Below are positions 53,760-62,397 of a stretch of DNA of 64,000 bases, piece after piece (position 1 is the first letter of the stretch; every line of letters begins with the position of its first letter). Position numbers and translations under genes: made by a program. The stretch is from Hyphomicrobiales bacterium. Its GTDB lineage: Bacteria; Pseudomonadota; Alphaproteobacteria; Rhizobiales; Rhizobiaceae. Where the stretch lies: assembly GCA_900468065.1 (NCBI GenBank), contig UBTA01000028.1:1-64000 (forward strand), read 5' to 3'. Under the pieces are notes generated by a model, which was given only the letters and a program-made list of their open reading frames with translations, was not told where the DNA came from and ran no database searches.

Positions 53760-54566
53760 ATGACGAAGCACGCCAAGATTGACGAACCCGAAGAGCCGAT
53801 TTTACAGGGCGTCCGCGCCTGGCTGCGCATGCTCTATCTGGGGACCAGTATCCGGGCCATCCGGTTCCAGATCGCCATGGCGATCATCGACCTCGCCATC
53901 ATTATCTTCTTCCTCGTTGGCCCCTATTTCGCAGCGGGTCATACGTATCTTATCATCGACTACGCAATTGCCGCACTGATCGCCTTCGAACTGGGAGCCA
54001 GGGCATTGATTGCCTCGAGCTTCCGGCGTTGGGTGACCCGGCCGATGACGTGGGTCGATATCGCTATTCTCGCGACGCTGCTCTTTCCCGCGCAATTCTC
54101 CAACTTCGCCTTCCTGCGCGCCTTCCGTATCTGGTCGCTGGGCCAGAGCAAGGTCTTCACACTCTTGATCAAGCGGGCGGGTTATGCCGAATGGGAAGAG
54201 GTGATCCGCGCCTGCATCAATTTCGTCACCTTCCTGTTTCTCGTAACCGGCTTCGTCTACACCGCCTTCTTCTATCATCAGGCCGCAGGTATCGAAGGCT
54301 TTGTCGATGCGCTCTATTTCACCGTTGCCACGATCACGACAACGGGGTTTGGCGATATCACCCTGCCCGGAACACTCGGCAAACTCACCTCGATCGTGAC
54401 GATGATCTTCGGCATCTCGCTGTTCGTCCGGCTGGCGCAGGCGATCGTGCGGCCGCACAAGGTGGTCTTCCCCTGCCCGCAATGCGGCCTGCAGCGCCAT
54501 GATGCCAACGCCGTGCACTGCAAGGCCTGCGGCCATGTGCTGAACATTCCGGATGAGGGCAGCTAG
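53760..54566 (+). CDS. Potassium-channel-like ion transporter with C-terminal zinc ribbon
   Basis: A 268-residue membrane protein of the voltage-gated-like ion transport family. About six hydrophobic segments are present. One contains spaced arginines (FLRAFRIWSLGQSKVFTLLIKR) like a voltage-sensor-derived helix. The pore loop carries a K+-filter-like TVATITTTGFGD. After the last helix the tail has CPQCGLQRHDANAVHCKACG, two C-x2-C pairs typical of a zinc ribbon. The ATG at 53760 is chosen; its ribosome site is weak and an ATG 17 codons upstream is possible. Divergent from lpiA. The zinc ribbon could be a gating or assembly element; ion selectivity is inferred from TGFGD only. Confidence 0.82.
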   Translation: MTKHAKIDEPEEPILQGVRAWLRMLYLGTSIRAIRFQIAMAIIDLAIIIFFLVGPYFAAGHTYLIIDYAIAALIAFELGARALIASSFRRWVTRPMTWVDIAILATLLFPAQFSNFAFLRAFRIWSLGQSKVFTLLIKRAGYAEWEEVIRACINFVTFLFLVTGFVYTAFFYHQAAGIEGFVDALYFTVATITTTGFGDITLPGTLGKLTSIVTMIFGISLFVRLAQAIVRPHKVVFPCPQCGLQRHDANAVHCKACGHVLNIPDEGS

Positions 54567-54668
54567 GGGATTTCCCGACGGCACAAGGAAACGCCCAAAT
54601 TTGGCGTTCTCAACCCTGTGCACGAAATGCTAATATTCCCCCAGGCAACACTTTTTGGGGGAATGGAC

Positions 54669-55067
54669 ATGCCACGCGTCGCACAACTCTATTTTCGCAC
54701 TGCGATCATTTTCCTGATCGTCGGAATCGCTATGGGCCTGAACATGGCCATCTCGCAGGATCACAGCGCAATCGGCGCCCATGCCCACGCCAATTTGCTC
54801 GGTTGGGTAACCATGGCGATCTTCGGCGGATATCACGCTCTGAACCCCGCAAAGTCGGAGCGGCGGCTCGCGATCATCCAATATTGCATCTACACTGCCG
54901 GCGTAACCCTGATGGTACCGGCCCTTTACCTGATGCTCACCGGCAGTCCATCAATGGAGCCGGTTGTTGCAGTGGCGTCCCTCATCACCTTCGCAGGCGT
55001 ACTGCTATTCGCAGTCATCATTTTCAGCAGCGGAACATCCGTGACGCGTCCCGCCGCTGCGCACTAG
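54669..55067 (+). CDS. Small four-helix membrane protein, possible heme-copper-oxidase-like
   Basis: A 132-residue inner-membrane protein with four hydrophobic segments. SAIGAHAHANLLGWVTMAIFGGYHAL resembles the HAHxNLLGW heme-ligand segment of cbb3-oxidase-like or NnrS-like proteins, with histidines that could bind heme. The rest lacks oxidase motifs, so it is not a full subunit. The ATG at 54669 is placed seven bases after TTTGGGGGA; earlier ATGs lack spacing. Function unknown; heme binding is a hypothesis. Confidence 0.7.
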   Translation: MPRVAQLYFRTAIIFLIVGIAMGLNMAISQDHSAIGAHAHANLLGWVTMAIFGGYHALNPAKSERRLAIIQYCIYTAGVTLMVPALYLMLTGSPSMEPVVAVASLITFAGVLLFAVIIFSSGTSVTRPAAAH

Positions 55068-55098
55068 CACGTCTGGCGCCAGGCAGAGCGCCACCGTC

Positions 55099-56220
55099 TC
55101 ACACCCGCGTCGCCTTCAGCCTGTCCTCGTCCAGCACGATGCCGAGCCCCGGCGCTTCGCCGAGCTCAAGCCAGCCGTCCTTGTGTTTCAAAGGTGAGAC
55201 CATCGGATAGTCGCGGCGGGCCTCGCTCCATTCGGGATTGTCGTACGGATATTCCAGGAACGGTGCATCTCCGGCGCCGGCGGTCAGATGCGCGTTGGCA
55301 AGGACGCCGATGCCGTTTGTCCACGAATGCGGTGTAAACATCACCCCTGCCTCCCGGGCCTGATAGGCAAGGCGCCGGCAGCCGGTGATGCCGCCGACCA
55401 GCGCCACATCGGGCTGGATCACGTCAAAGGCGCGCTCCTCGATAATATCGCGGAACTCATAGAGTTCGCGGGTCATTTCGCCGCCGGCAATACGCAGGCT
55501 GGTCGCGTCCGAGAGGCGGCGCATGCCTTCGCGATCGGAGCGGAACAGCGGCTCCTCCATCCAGTAGATGCCCAGTTTCTCCAGTTCCCGGGCAACAGCC
55601 AGCGCGTCCTTGAAGGTCCAGGAAAGCGTCGTGTCCCAGGGCATGCGCCAGCCCTGGTTACAATCGACCATCAGTTCCAGCCTGTCGCCCACCCGGGCGC
55701 GGATCGCTTCCAGCGCTTTGACGTCGGCCTTCCAGCTGCCCCGGCCACCGGTCGAAGAGGAGAAACGCACCTTCATGGCCGGAAAGCCTTCAGCAATATA
55801 ACGTTCCGCCGTATCGGCCATTGCGGACGGATCACGCAGCACCCCCGAAGAAGCATAGAGTCGGACCTTGTCGGCGCGGCCGCCCAGCATGCGCCAAACA
55901 GGTTCACCGGTGATCTTGCCCGACAGGTCCCACAGCGCCAGATCCAGCGGCCAGGAGCGGCCATAATGGAACGAGATATGCGACAACACCTCATAATGCC
56001 GCTCCAGATGTCGCGGGTCCTGTCCGATGAACAGGTCCTCATGGCCCTCGAAGCCTTTCATCAGGTCGCCGGAACCGATGCCCTCGCGGCCTTCGTCATC
56101 GCGGACGCGGACGATCGTCGCATCGAAATGCCTGCGCGGACGGCCGTCCCAGCTTGCCTTGAAGGCTGGATCGAGCGGCAGCCGGTGATGGGTGATCTCG
56201 ATGGAAACGATCTTGCTCAT
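55099..56220 (-). CDS. Enolase-superfamily sugar-acid dehydratase-like (mandelate racemase group)
   Basis: A 373-residue enzyme of the mandelate racemase/muconate lactonising group. It has an N-terminal cap (to about 120) and a barrel with FPAMKVRF (K-x-R where K-x-K is commonest), metal ligands in MVDCNQGW, WMEEPLF and AGGEM, and the catalytic His in FTPHSWTNG. The His points to an acid-sugar dehydratase or related reaction rather than muconate cycloisomerisation. ATG at 56218-56220 follows GGAGAGTAGGGC. It is the third gene of an operon (iron alcohol dehydrogenase, aldehyde dehydrogenase, this enzyme) divergent from a LysR regulator. Substrate unknown. Confidence 0.82.
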   Translation of the reverse strand: MSKIVSIEITHHRLPLDPAFKASWDGRPRRHFDATIVRVRDDEGREGIGSGDLMKGFEGHEDLFIGQDPRHLERHYEVLSHISFHYGRSWPLDLALWDLSGKITGEPVWRMLGGRADKVRLYASSGVLRDPSAMADTAERYIAEGFPAMKVRFSSSTGGRGSWKADVKALEAIRARVGDRLELMVDCNQGWRMPWDTTLSWTFKDALAVARELEKLGIYWMEEPLFRSDREGMRRLSDATSLRIAGGEMTRELYEFRDIIEERAFDVIQPDVALVGGITGCRRLAYQAREAGVMFTPHSWTNGIGVLANAHLTAGAGDAPFLEYPYDNPEWSEARRDYPMVSPLKHKDGWLELGEAPGLGIVLDEDRLKATRV

Positions 56221-56233
56221 AGCCCTACTCTCC

Positions 56234-57733
56234 TCAGCCGAAATGCTGCCAGATGGTCTTGTAGTCGCAATATTTGTCGATCGCATGCACCGAGCGGTCA
56301 CGGCCAAAGCCCGACTGCTTGAAGCCGCCAAACGGCGTGGCGAAATTCGACATGTCGTAGGTGTTTATCCAGACCGTGCCGGCATGCAGGTTTTCGGAAA
56401 ACCGGTGCGCACGGCTCATGTCCGTTGTGAAGACGGCACCTGCCAGACCATAGATCGTATCATTGGCAATCCGGAGAGCCTCCTCTTCGCTGTCAAATGG
56501 GATCGCGGCTAGAACAGGCCCGAAGATTTCCTGGCGGGCAAGACTCATATCGTTGGTCATATCCACGAAAACACCCGGAGACACGTAGTAACCCCCGGTT
56601 TCCGATAGAACCCGTTCGGCACCGAAAGCACGGCGTCCGCCTTCCTTCTCACCGGCGGCGATCATGCCGAGCACCTTGTTCATGTGCTCCTCCTCGATCA
56701 GCGCCCCGATCTGGGCCGACGGCTCCAAGGGATGGGCAAGTGCGATATCGCTCCTGGTCACCGCCTCGATCTTGGCAATCAGTGCATCCTGAACAGAACG
56801 TTCGACGATCAGCCGCGTCGAGGCATGGCAGGTCTCGCCGGAATTGTAGAAGCAGCCCCAGGCGACGGCGGATGCCGCAGCATCGAGATCGGCATCGGCA
56901 AACACCACCAGCGGCGACTTGCCGCCGAGCTCGAGCGCCACGCGCTTGACGTTGGATTGGGCGGCATAGCCCATGATCAGTTTGCCGACCTCGGTCGAAC
57001 CGGTAAAGGCGATCATATCGACATCCATGTGCAGCGCCAGCGGTTTGCCCGTTTCCTCGCCAAAACCGGTGACAACGTTGAGGACGCCTGCCGGAAGGCC
57101 GGCTTCATGGCCAAGCTGAGCAAGACGGATGGCCGAGAGCGACGACTGCTCGGCCGGCTTCAGCACCACGGAATTGCCCGCGGCAATCGCCGGACCGAGT
57201 TTCCACGCATCGATGATCATCGGATAGTTCCAGGGCGTGATGGCGCCGATGACACCGATCGGGACCTTGCGCACGATCGCCCGTTCGCTCGGCGGCGTCG
57301 GCGCAACTTCGTCGCATAGCTTGTCGATCATTTCGCCATAGAACTGGATGCCGTCGGCGCAGAGCCGCACATCGACATTCAGCGACGCCATCACCGGCTT
57401 GCCGACATCGAGCGTTTCCAGCATCGCCAGTTCATCGCCGTGATCGCGGATGAGCTGCGCCCATGCCAGCATGATCCTCTTCTTTTCAACCGGATCCTTG
57501 TGCCGCCAGACGCCGCTGGCAAAGGCGGCGCGCCCGGCCGCCACCGCCCGGTCGATATCGGCAGCATTGCCGCGGGCCAGAACCCCGCCCGGCTGCCCAT
57601 CCATCGGGCGGGTGCGGGTGAAGGTCTCTCCGGATGACGACGGCGACAGTTCGCCATTGATGAAATGGCGGCCTTCCGGCTTCAGCGCGGCGAGAACGTT
57701 TTCCCAGTAGTCGCGGGTATATTGCTTGGTCAT
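56234..57733 (-). CDS. Aldehyde dehydrogenase, PuuC/BADH-like
   Basis: A 499-residue NAD(P)-dependent aldehyde dehydrogenase. Motifs: TPWNYPMIIDAWKLGPAIAA, FTGSTEVGKLIMG, ELGGKSPLVVF, nucleophile in NSGETCHASTRLIV, and QEIFGPVLAAI. It resembles the gamma-glutamyl-gamma-aminobutyraldehyde and betaine-aldehyde dehydrogenase group. It lies only 3 bases after the iron alcohol dehydrogenase, consistent with serial oxidation of an alcohol to an acid. ATG at 57731-57733. Confidence 0.88.
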   Translation of the reverse strand: MTKQYTRDYWENVLAALKPEGRHFINGELSPSSSGETFTRTRPMDGQPGGVLARGNAADIDRAVAAGRAAFASGVWRHKDPVEKKRIMLAWAQLIRDHGDELAMLETLDVGKPVMASLNVDVRLCADGIQFYGEMIDKLCDEVAPTPPSERAIVRKVPIGVIGAITPWNYPMIIDAWKLGPAIAAGNSVVLKPAEQSSLSAIRLAQLGHEAGLPAGVLNVVTGFGEETGKPLALHMDVDMIAFTGSTEVGKLIMGYAAQSNVKRVALELGGKSPLVVFADADLDAAASAVAWGCFYNSGETCHASTRLIVERSVQDALIAKIEAVTRSDIALAHPLEPSAQIGALIEEEHMNKVLGMIAAGEKEGGRRAFGAERVLSETGGYYVSPGVFVDMTNDMSLARQEIFGPVLAAIPFDSEEEALRIANDTIYGLAGAVFTTDMSRAHRFSENLHAGTVWINTYDMSNFATPFGGFKQSGFGRDRSVHAIDKYCDYKTIWQHFG

Positions 57734-57736
57734 AGA

Positions 57737-58879
57737 TCAGGCTGCCTTCGGAAGGGACATGATGGATACGGCAAAACGGGCAATGTCCCCATCACCGATC
57801 TCGCGAATGGTCGAGCGGCGCATCGGCTGATTTTCCGGCGCCTTCATCTCGGCCGCAAGTGCTTCCGCATCGACAGCCTCGAAGCTTTTCGGCAACGCAC
57901 GAACAATGCCGCAGCGATCCATCAGAGCGGACACGAAGCCAGGCAGCGCTGCCGCATTGGCAAGGCCGCACGCGCGGGCCGCGGCATTCAGATCGGCGGT
58001 GTCAGCCTCGACCAGCCAAGCCAGCGTCGCCTCGAAGCCGAGCGCCGTTGCAAGGCCGTGATGTACGGGTGCCAAACCGGCCATGGCATGACTGATGTTA
58101 TGGGCAACGGCCGTGCCGCAATTGTCGATGGCGATGCCGGCATAGCAAGAGCCGAGCAACACCTTGCCGCGGGCCTCCATGTCATTTGGCTCCTTCACCG
58201 CCGTTTCCAGCGCACCGGTCAGGAGGCGCAGCGCTTCGTGCGCATAGAACTTGCCGCCGGCATGGGCGTTGCGATTTGTGGCAGCCTCGAATGCATGGAT
58301 GAATGCGTCCATGCCGCACCAGGCCGTCAGGGTGGCCGGCAATGTCGCCGTCAGGGTGGGATCGAGCAGCACCAGATCAGCCTTGGTCTCCGCCCCCCAG
58401 ATCCAGAGCTTCTTGCCCTCTGGCCCAGCAAAGATATTGGTCGCGGATGTTTCCGACCCCGTTCCGGCGGTGGTCGGCACCATGATTTTCTTCAAGGGAT
58501 TTTTCGGCAGGGGATTGGCCGCAAGGGCATAGTGCATGGCGTCTTCGCCGGAAGCGGCACAGCAGGCAGCGATCTTGGCAATATCCAGCGCCGAACCGCC
58601 GCCAATGCCGATCACCACATCCGCCCCGCTGACGGTATCGGTAGCCTTGCGCACATGCGCGATTTTTGGCTCCCCGGCGAAATCGGAAAATACCCGCGCC
58701 TCGATACCCTCGGACGTGAGCTGGGCAACGACCCGCTCCGCCAGTCCCGATTGCACCAGAAACCCGTCAATGACCAGCGCTGCCGTTTGGGCGCCAAACG
58801 CCTTGGCTGCGGCACCGATCGTTTCGTGGAGATTTTCACCGAAACGGATTTCGGGAACGAAGGATGTGGAGAACGGCAC
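57737..58879 (-). CDS. Iron-containing alcohol dehydrogenase (maleylacetate reductase-like)
   Basis: A 380-residue group III alcohol dehydrogenase. NAD site IGIGGGSALDIAKIAA, TTAGTGSETSATNIF, and metal ligands in CGMDAFIHAFEAA and ISHAMAGLAPVHHG (Asp and three His). The fold and length fit both iron alcohol dehydrogenases and maleylacetate reductases. The frame is open 21 codons further to a TTG, but the GTG at 58877-58879 has CAGGAT seven bases before it and begins a normal family N-terminus, so GTG is chosen. First gene of the operon with aldehyde dehydrogenase and an enolase-superfamily enzyme. Confidence 0.85.
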   Translation of the reverse strand: MPFSTSFVPEIRFGENLHETIGAAAKAFGAQTAALVIDGFLVQSGLAERVVAQLTSEGIEARVFSDFAGEPKIAHVRKATDTVSGADVVIGIGGGSALDIAKIAACCAASGEDAMHYALAANPLPKNPLKKIMVPTTAGTGSETSATNIFAGPEGKKLWIWGAETKADLVLLDPTLTATLPATLTAWCGMDAFIHAFEAATNRNAHAGGKFYAHEALRLLTGALETAVKEPNDMEARGKVLLGSCYAGIAIDNCGTAVAHNISHAMAGLAPVHHGLATALGFEATLAWLVEADTADLNAAARACGLANAAALPGFVSALMDRCGIVRALPKSFEAVDAEALAAEMKAPENQPMRRSTIREIGDGDIARFAVSIMSLPKAA

Positions 58880-58991
58880 GGGTCTATCCTGCAATGCGTG
58901 TGGATGCTGCTTCCACCGTGCATCACAATCTGATATTTTCAAACATGGGCATTATTCAGCCATTTTGATAATCTGAAGTCATGGAAGAGAC

Positions 58992-59897
58992 ATGCTCGAT
59001 CATATTCCCCTGGAAGCATTCCGTGTCTTCGACGCCGCCTGCCGGCGGATGAACTTTTCAAAGGCCGGCCGCGAGCTGAATATTACCCAGGCAGCAGTCA
59101 GCCGCCGCATCAAGGGGCTGGAAGATCACCTCGGCGCTCCCTTGTTCATCCGGCGGGGCAAGAACCTGGAACTGACGCCCAAAGGAGAACGGCTGTTTCA
59201 GCGGGTGCGCGCAACGCTGGAATATCTGGAGGAAAGCCTTGAGCCGTTCCGGCCCGGCACCGGTGGAACGATCGCCATTGCAGCCAGCGGCTCGGTCTCG
59301 CATCTCTGGCTTGGACGGCGGTTGAGAGACTTCGGCAAGGAGAACCCGGCCATTTCACTGCGGCTCCTGACGTCCGACACGCCCTCCGATCTGGCGTCGG
59401 AAAACAACGACCTCGTCATTCTCTATTCGACCGGCGAACATCCACGCTGGAATCTGACGCTGCTCATGCCGGAACTGCTAGCCCCGGTCGCCTCACCGGA
59501 TTACCTTGCAAGCCGTGGGCTCGACAGCGGCAAACTCTCGGCCGTCGAGATCGCCGCGCTCGATCTGATCGACTACGAGCGTTTCAACGCCCACTGGATC
59601 TCGTTTCGTCAATGGTTCGGCCGGCTGCCGGGCCTGCCGCGGCTCAATCTGCAGAAGCCACGTTTTTCATTTTCAACCTATATAATGGCCATCGATGCCG
59701 CCCTGCGCGGCGATGGCGTCGCGCTCGGCAGTCTGGGGCTGATCGACGCGCAGATCGCCGGCGGGCAACTGGTACGGGTGGGGCCGGACAGCCTTGCGAC
59801 CGGCTACGGCTATTATCTCGGCCTGCCAAAATACAAGACGGTGTCTACAGAAGCGATGCAGCTGCATGCGAGATTGCTTGAACCGGGAACGGTATGA
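58992..59897 (+). CDS. LysR-family regulator (GcvA-like)
   Basis: A 301-residue LysR regulator. The helix-turn-helix lies at about 8-66 (FRVFDAACRRMNFSKAGREL, ITQAAVSRRIKGLEDHLGAPLF). The effector domain follows (IAIAASGSVSHLWLGRRLRDF, PDYLASRGL). The GcvA/AmpR subgroup is indicated by the NITQAAVSRRI form. ATG at 58992 follows GGAAGAGAC. It is divergent from the iron alcohol dehydrogenase operon with a 112-base gap, the usual arrangement for a LysR activator and its target operon. Confidence 0.9.
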   Translation: MLDHIPLEAFRVFDAACRRMNFSKAGRELNITQAAVSRRIKGLEDHLGAPLFIRRGKNLELTPKGERLFQRVRATLEYLEESLEPFRPGTGGTIAIAASGSVSHLWLGRRLRDFGKENPAISLRLLTSDTPSDLASENNDLVILYSTGEHPRWNLTLLMPELLAPVASPDYLASRGLDSGKLSAVEIAALDLIDYERFNAHWISFRQWFGRLPGLPRLNLQKPRFSFSTYIMAIDAALRGDGVALGSLGLIDAQIAGGQLVRVGPDSLATGYGYYLGLPKYKTVSTEAMQLHARLLEPGTV

Positions 59898-60072
59898 CCA
59901 AAGGCGTGGCCGATTGTGAAGCGCCGTCGAATCAAGCAAGGCTCTACCAACGCTGCATGGTACATTGCCGGCCAGTTGCAGCTGTGCAAGGTCTTGGTGG
60001 CGCTTCTGCCATGTTCAAAGTTGCGTATAGCCCGCGTCTCCCTTTCCTACCGCTGGTTCCGGGTCCATCCGG

Positions 60073-60327
60073 ATGGCGTCGTTTCTTGCATTTTATGCCT
60101 TGATATGTCTGTTTTTTCTCGACAATACCTATCGTGAGGGTGAGATCGGCAGTGGCGGCTGGGATGGAATGCGTGTTCTCGGATTGGTTTTGTGCCTCGT
60201 GTGGCCTTTGCTCCTTGTTCACGCGATCGTCATGGCTCGCTTGAGACGGCTGAACAGGCTGATCCCGCCCGCAAAAGACACCAGGATGGGCCTGGCACAA
60301 ACAAGAAGCCGGATGGCCAGGGCATGA
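60073..60327 (+). CDS. Small two-helix membrane protein (hypothetical)
   Basis: An 84-residue ORF with two hydrophobic segments (FLAFYALICLFFL and VLGLVLCLVWPLLLVHAIVM) and a basic C-terminus. The start context is weak. It lies between the LysR gene and the next hypothetical gene on the same strand, with ordinary codon use. No family recognised; could be spurious. Confidence 0.45.
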   Translation: MASFLAFYALICLFFLDNTYREGEIGSGGWDGMRVLGLVLCLVWPLLLVHAIVMARLRRLNRLIPPAKDTRMGLAQTRSRMARA

Positions 60328-60370
60328 AAACGCCCAAGGCCGGTGGGAACCGCGGAGTTCGGGTTTCGGC

Positions 60371-61249
60371 ATGAAAGAGCAGCGGAAAAGCCGGTCTGGA
60401 AAGGTTTTCTTTCTCGTCGCTGTGGGCTTGGTGTTTGCCGGCATTCTGGCAACGGTTATGCTTGCCAACAACCACCGGAATCTCGACCTGCTCTTGACCT
60501 ATCTTGGCTATCCCGACCTTCTGCGAAAGCCCGAACAGGCTGCAAAGCAGGTGAAGATCAGGCAAAGCCGGGGCATTCGCATGCCGCCGGCCCGCATGGT
60601 TTTACCGGTCTATGCCTTCGCCGACTTCAAGGCACCGCAACAGAATTTCATCCGCCTGATCCAGAGCGATCCGCGAACCCTGTGCGAACAGTTGAAGAGC
60701 GGCGGCTTTGGCGACCTGGACTGGACGGTCAGCAGCGAGAGCAGGGACAATTGGGAATGCTCGTCCTTCGTTGAACTGCCGGCCCAGAAGACTGCAGAAG
60801 ACGTGCAATCCTCGGTCTTCATCTCCATCAAGGGTGCGGCCGAAAATCTCGTAACCTCCTTCCGCGTCAAGCTGAACATAGAAGCCGCCGCCGATACGGC
60901 AAAGGTAGCGGACCTTGCCGGCGACGCCGCGAGCATCTTCCTGCGGCAGGTTCGCTGGGGGAATATCGACGAGATCATCGCCAAGATTCATGCGCTGGAA
61001 GCCTTCGATATCCGTGACTTCGGCAGCCGCATCCAGTTCAAGAAGGAGTTTGGCGAAACGCCGCGCTATAATTTCATCGCCTACCAGATCACAAACCGGC
61101 GCAAGACGACCCCAGGGGACCTGTTTTTCGACCGGAAAAAATGGTTTCCACTGACAGGCAGCGACGGCCTGCCGATGATCGACGGCATGATGGCCGGTGA
61201 AAGCGCCGAAGGATTACCGCTGCCCGTGGCTGAAAATCCGGCACCGTAA
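60371..61249 (+). CDS. Hypothetical anchored periplasmic protein (possibly DUF6030)
   Basis: A 292-residue protein with one N-terminal membrane helix (VFFLVAVGLVFAGILATVML, about 12-31) and a large extracytoplasmic part containing FADFKAPQQNFIRLIQSDPRTLCEQLKSG and a second cysteine in NWECSSF, probably a disulfide pair. I recall rhizobial proteins annotated DUF6030 with this look, but cannot confirm it. The stretch downstream to the sugar transferase has a long leader, so operon membership is doubtful. Function unknown. Confidence 0.7.
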   Translation: MKEQRKSRSGKVFFLVAVGLVFAGILATVMLANNHRNLDLLLTYLGYPDLLRKPEQAAKQVKIRQSRGIRMPPARMVLPVYAFADFKAPQQNFIRLIQSDPRTLCEQLKSGGFGDLDWTVSSESRDNWECSSFVELPAQKTAEDVQSSVFISIKGAAENLVTSFRVKLNIEAAADTAKVADLAGDAASIFLRQVRWGNIDEIIAKIHALEAFDIRDFGSRIQFKKEFGETPRYNFIAYQITNRRKTTPGDLFFDRKKWFPLTGSDGLPMIDGMMAGESAEGLPLPVAENPAP

Positions 61250-61475
61250 ACAGATCTATCCCCGTTATCATGATCCATTTTGAACCGTACGCATTAACCA
61301 CAGACAAGAAGATACTTCGGCAATGCGTTGCCGGAGATCGGCATATTTAATAGAGTATTAAAACGGGATATTCTTTTTTCAGCCAAACCATTTTCATCGG
61401 ACAATACTCAAAAAACGGCGACAATCGTCAATATCGCCAAGGACATGGAAAATCCTATCGACCTCGTCTGTCGAT

Positions 61476-62258
61476 ATGCCGGGAGTAGCCAAAGCGATGG
61501 CCGAAGAAATGGTGCTTGAACATGCCGCCTTCAGCGGGTTGGTAGATCGCCGGTCCGGAGAGATTGCCTTGGAGGGAGCTGCCCTTTCCGGCGGCGACCG
61601 CTGTGCGGACGAAATCGGTTTTCATATTCGTCCCGTCACCGTGCCGGACACTCCCCTGCAACTGGCCCTCAAACGGACGATCGATGCTGCTGCTGCGTCT
61701 CTGGGGCTGGTGGTTCTTGCGCCGGTTCTGGCTGTCGCGGCCGTGCTGATCAGACTGGATAGCAAGGGGCCGATTCTCGTCCGCCAATTGCAAACCGGGC
61801 TCAATGAAGTCCCATTTGAACACCTGAGCTTTCGCTGTGAATACGAAAACCGCGAGAGCGGCAATCGTCGTGCGAACCTGCAGGCCAACGCCCCGCGCCT
61901 CACGCGGTTCGGGCGTGCCCTGCGGCGAAGCGGTCTCGATAGACTGCCGCAATTGTGGAATGTTCTTGCCGGCGACATGTCGCTGGTCGGGCCAGCCCCG
62001 CACGTTCCCGACATGCTGGCTGCGGGGTACAGCTATGACCAACTGGTGCAGGGATACGAATACCGTAACTTGATGCGCCCCGGCCTGACTGGATTGGCGC
62101 AGGCTCACACCCCGCGCGGTCCGACTGAGCATCGCGCGATGGCGATACGGCGGATCATCGACGACGTCGAATATATCCGGAATTTCTCGCTGCTGATGGA
62201 CGCGAAGATCATCAGCCGCACCATGATCAACGCGGTCAAAGGCTCCCCCGCGCTGTAG
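61476..62258 (+). CDS. Polyprenyl-phosphate sugar transferase (ExoY-like), altered motif
   Basis: A 260-residue sugar-1-phosphate transferase of the monotopic (WbaP/PglC/ExoY) type. A re-entrant hydrophobic segment (AASLGLVVLAPVLAVAAVLI, about 73-92) follows the LKRTID entry motif. RLTRFGRALRRSGLDRLPQLWNVLAGDMSLVGPAPHVPD-type core follows; the usual catalytic Asp-Glu pair (LDELPQ) here reads LDRLPQ, and the usual GPRP is GPAP. It would start repeat-unit synthesis of an exopolysaccharide if active. The first ATG is taken; later ATGs 7 and 11 codons on are possible. The gene is followed by a strong hairpin and has no polysaccharide genes beside it in this window. Confidence 0.8.
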   Translation: MPGVAKAMAEEMVLEHAAFSGLVDRRSGEIALEGAALSGGDRCADEIGFHIRPVTVPDTPLQLALKRTIDAAAASLGLVVLAPVLAVAAVLIRLDSKGPILVRQLQTGLNEVPFEHLSFRCEYENRESGNRRANLQANAPRLTRFGRALRRSGLDRLPQLWNVLAGDMSLVGPAPHVPDMLAAGYSYDQLVQGYEYRNLMRPGLTGLAQAHTPRGPTEHRAMAIRRIIDDVEYIRNFSLLMDAKIISRTMINAVKGSPAL

Positions 62259-62292
62259 CCGAAAGGCCTGGCGGGAAGAGCCCATGAACAAA

Positions 62293-62324
62293 GCCGCCGG
62301 AAGAGTGTCTTCCGGCGGCTTTGC
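62293..62324 (+). terminator. Strong hairpin terminator after the sugar transferase
   Basis: GCCGCCGGAAGA-GTG-TCTTCCGGCGGC is a perfect 12-bp stem with a 3-base loop, followed by TTTGCC on the plus strand and TTTGTTC on the minus strand. It may serve both directions. Confidence 0.8.
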
Positions 62325-62366
62325 CTTATCGGGGATCAGCTGATCGGCCTACATGTAGAGCCGAAA

Positions 62367-62392
62367 CCGGCGCCGGTGTTGCACGGCGCCGG
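62367..62392 (-). terminator. Hairpin downstream of the glpV-like gene
   Basis: CCGGCGCC / GGCGCCGG, a perfect 8-bp stem with a 10-base loop, lies 6 bases beyond the stop of the minus-strand binding-protein gene. Only TT follows, so termination may be helped by the stronger hairpin further on. Confidence 0.55.
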
Positions 62393-62397
62393 CTTGA

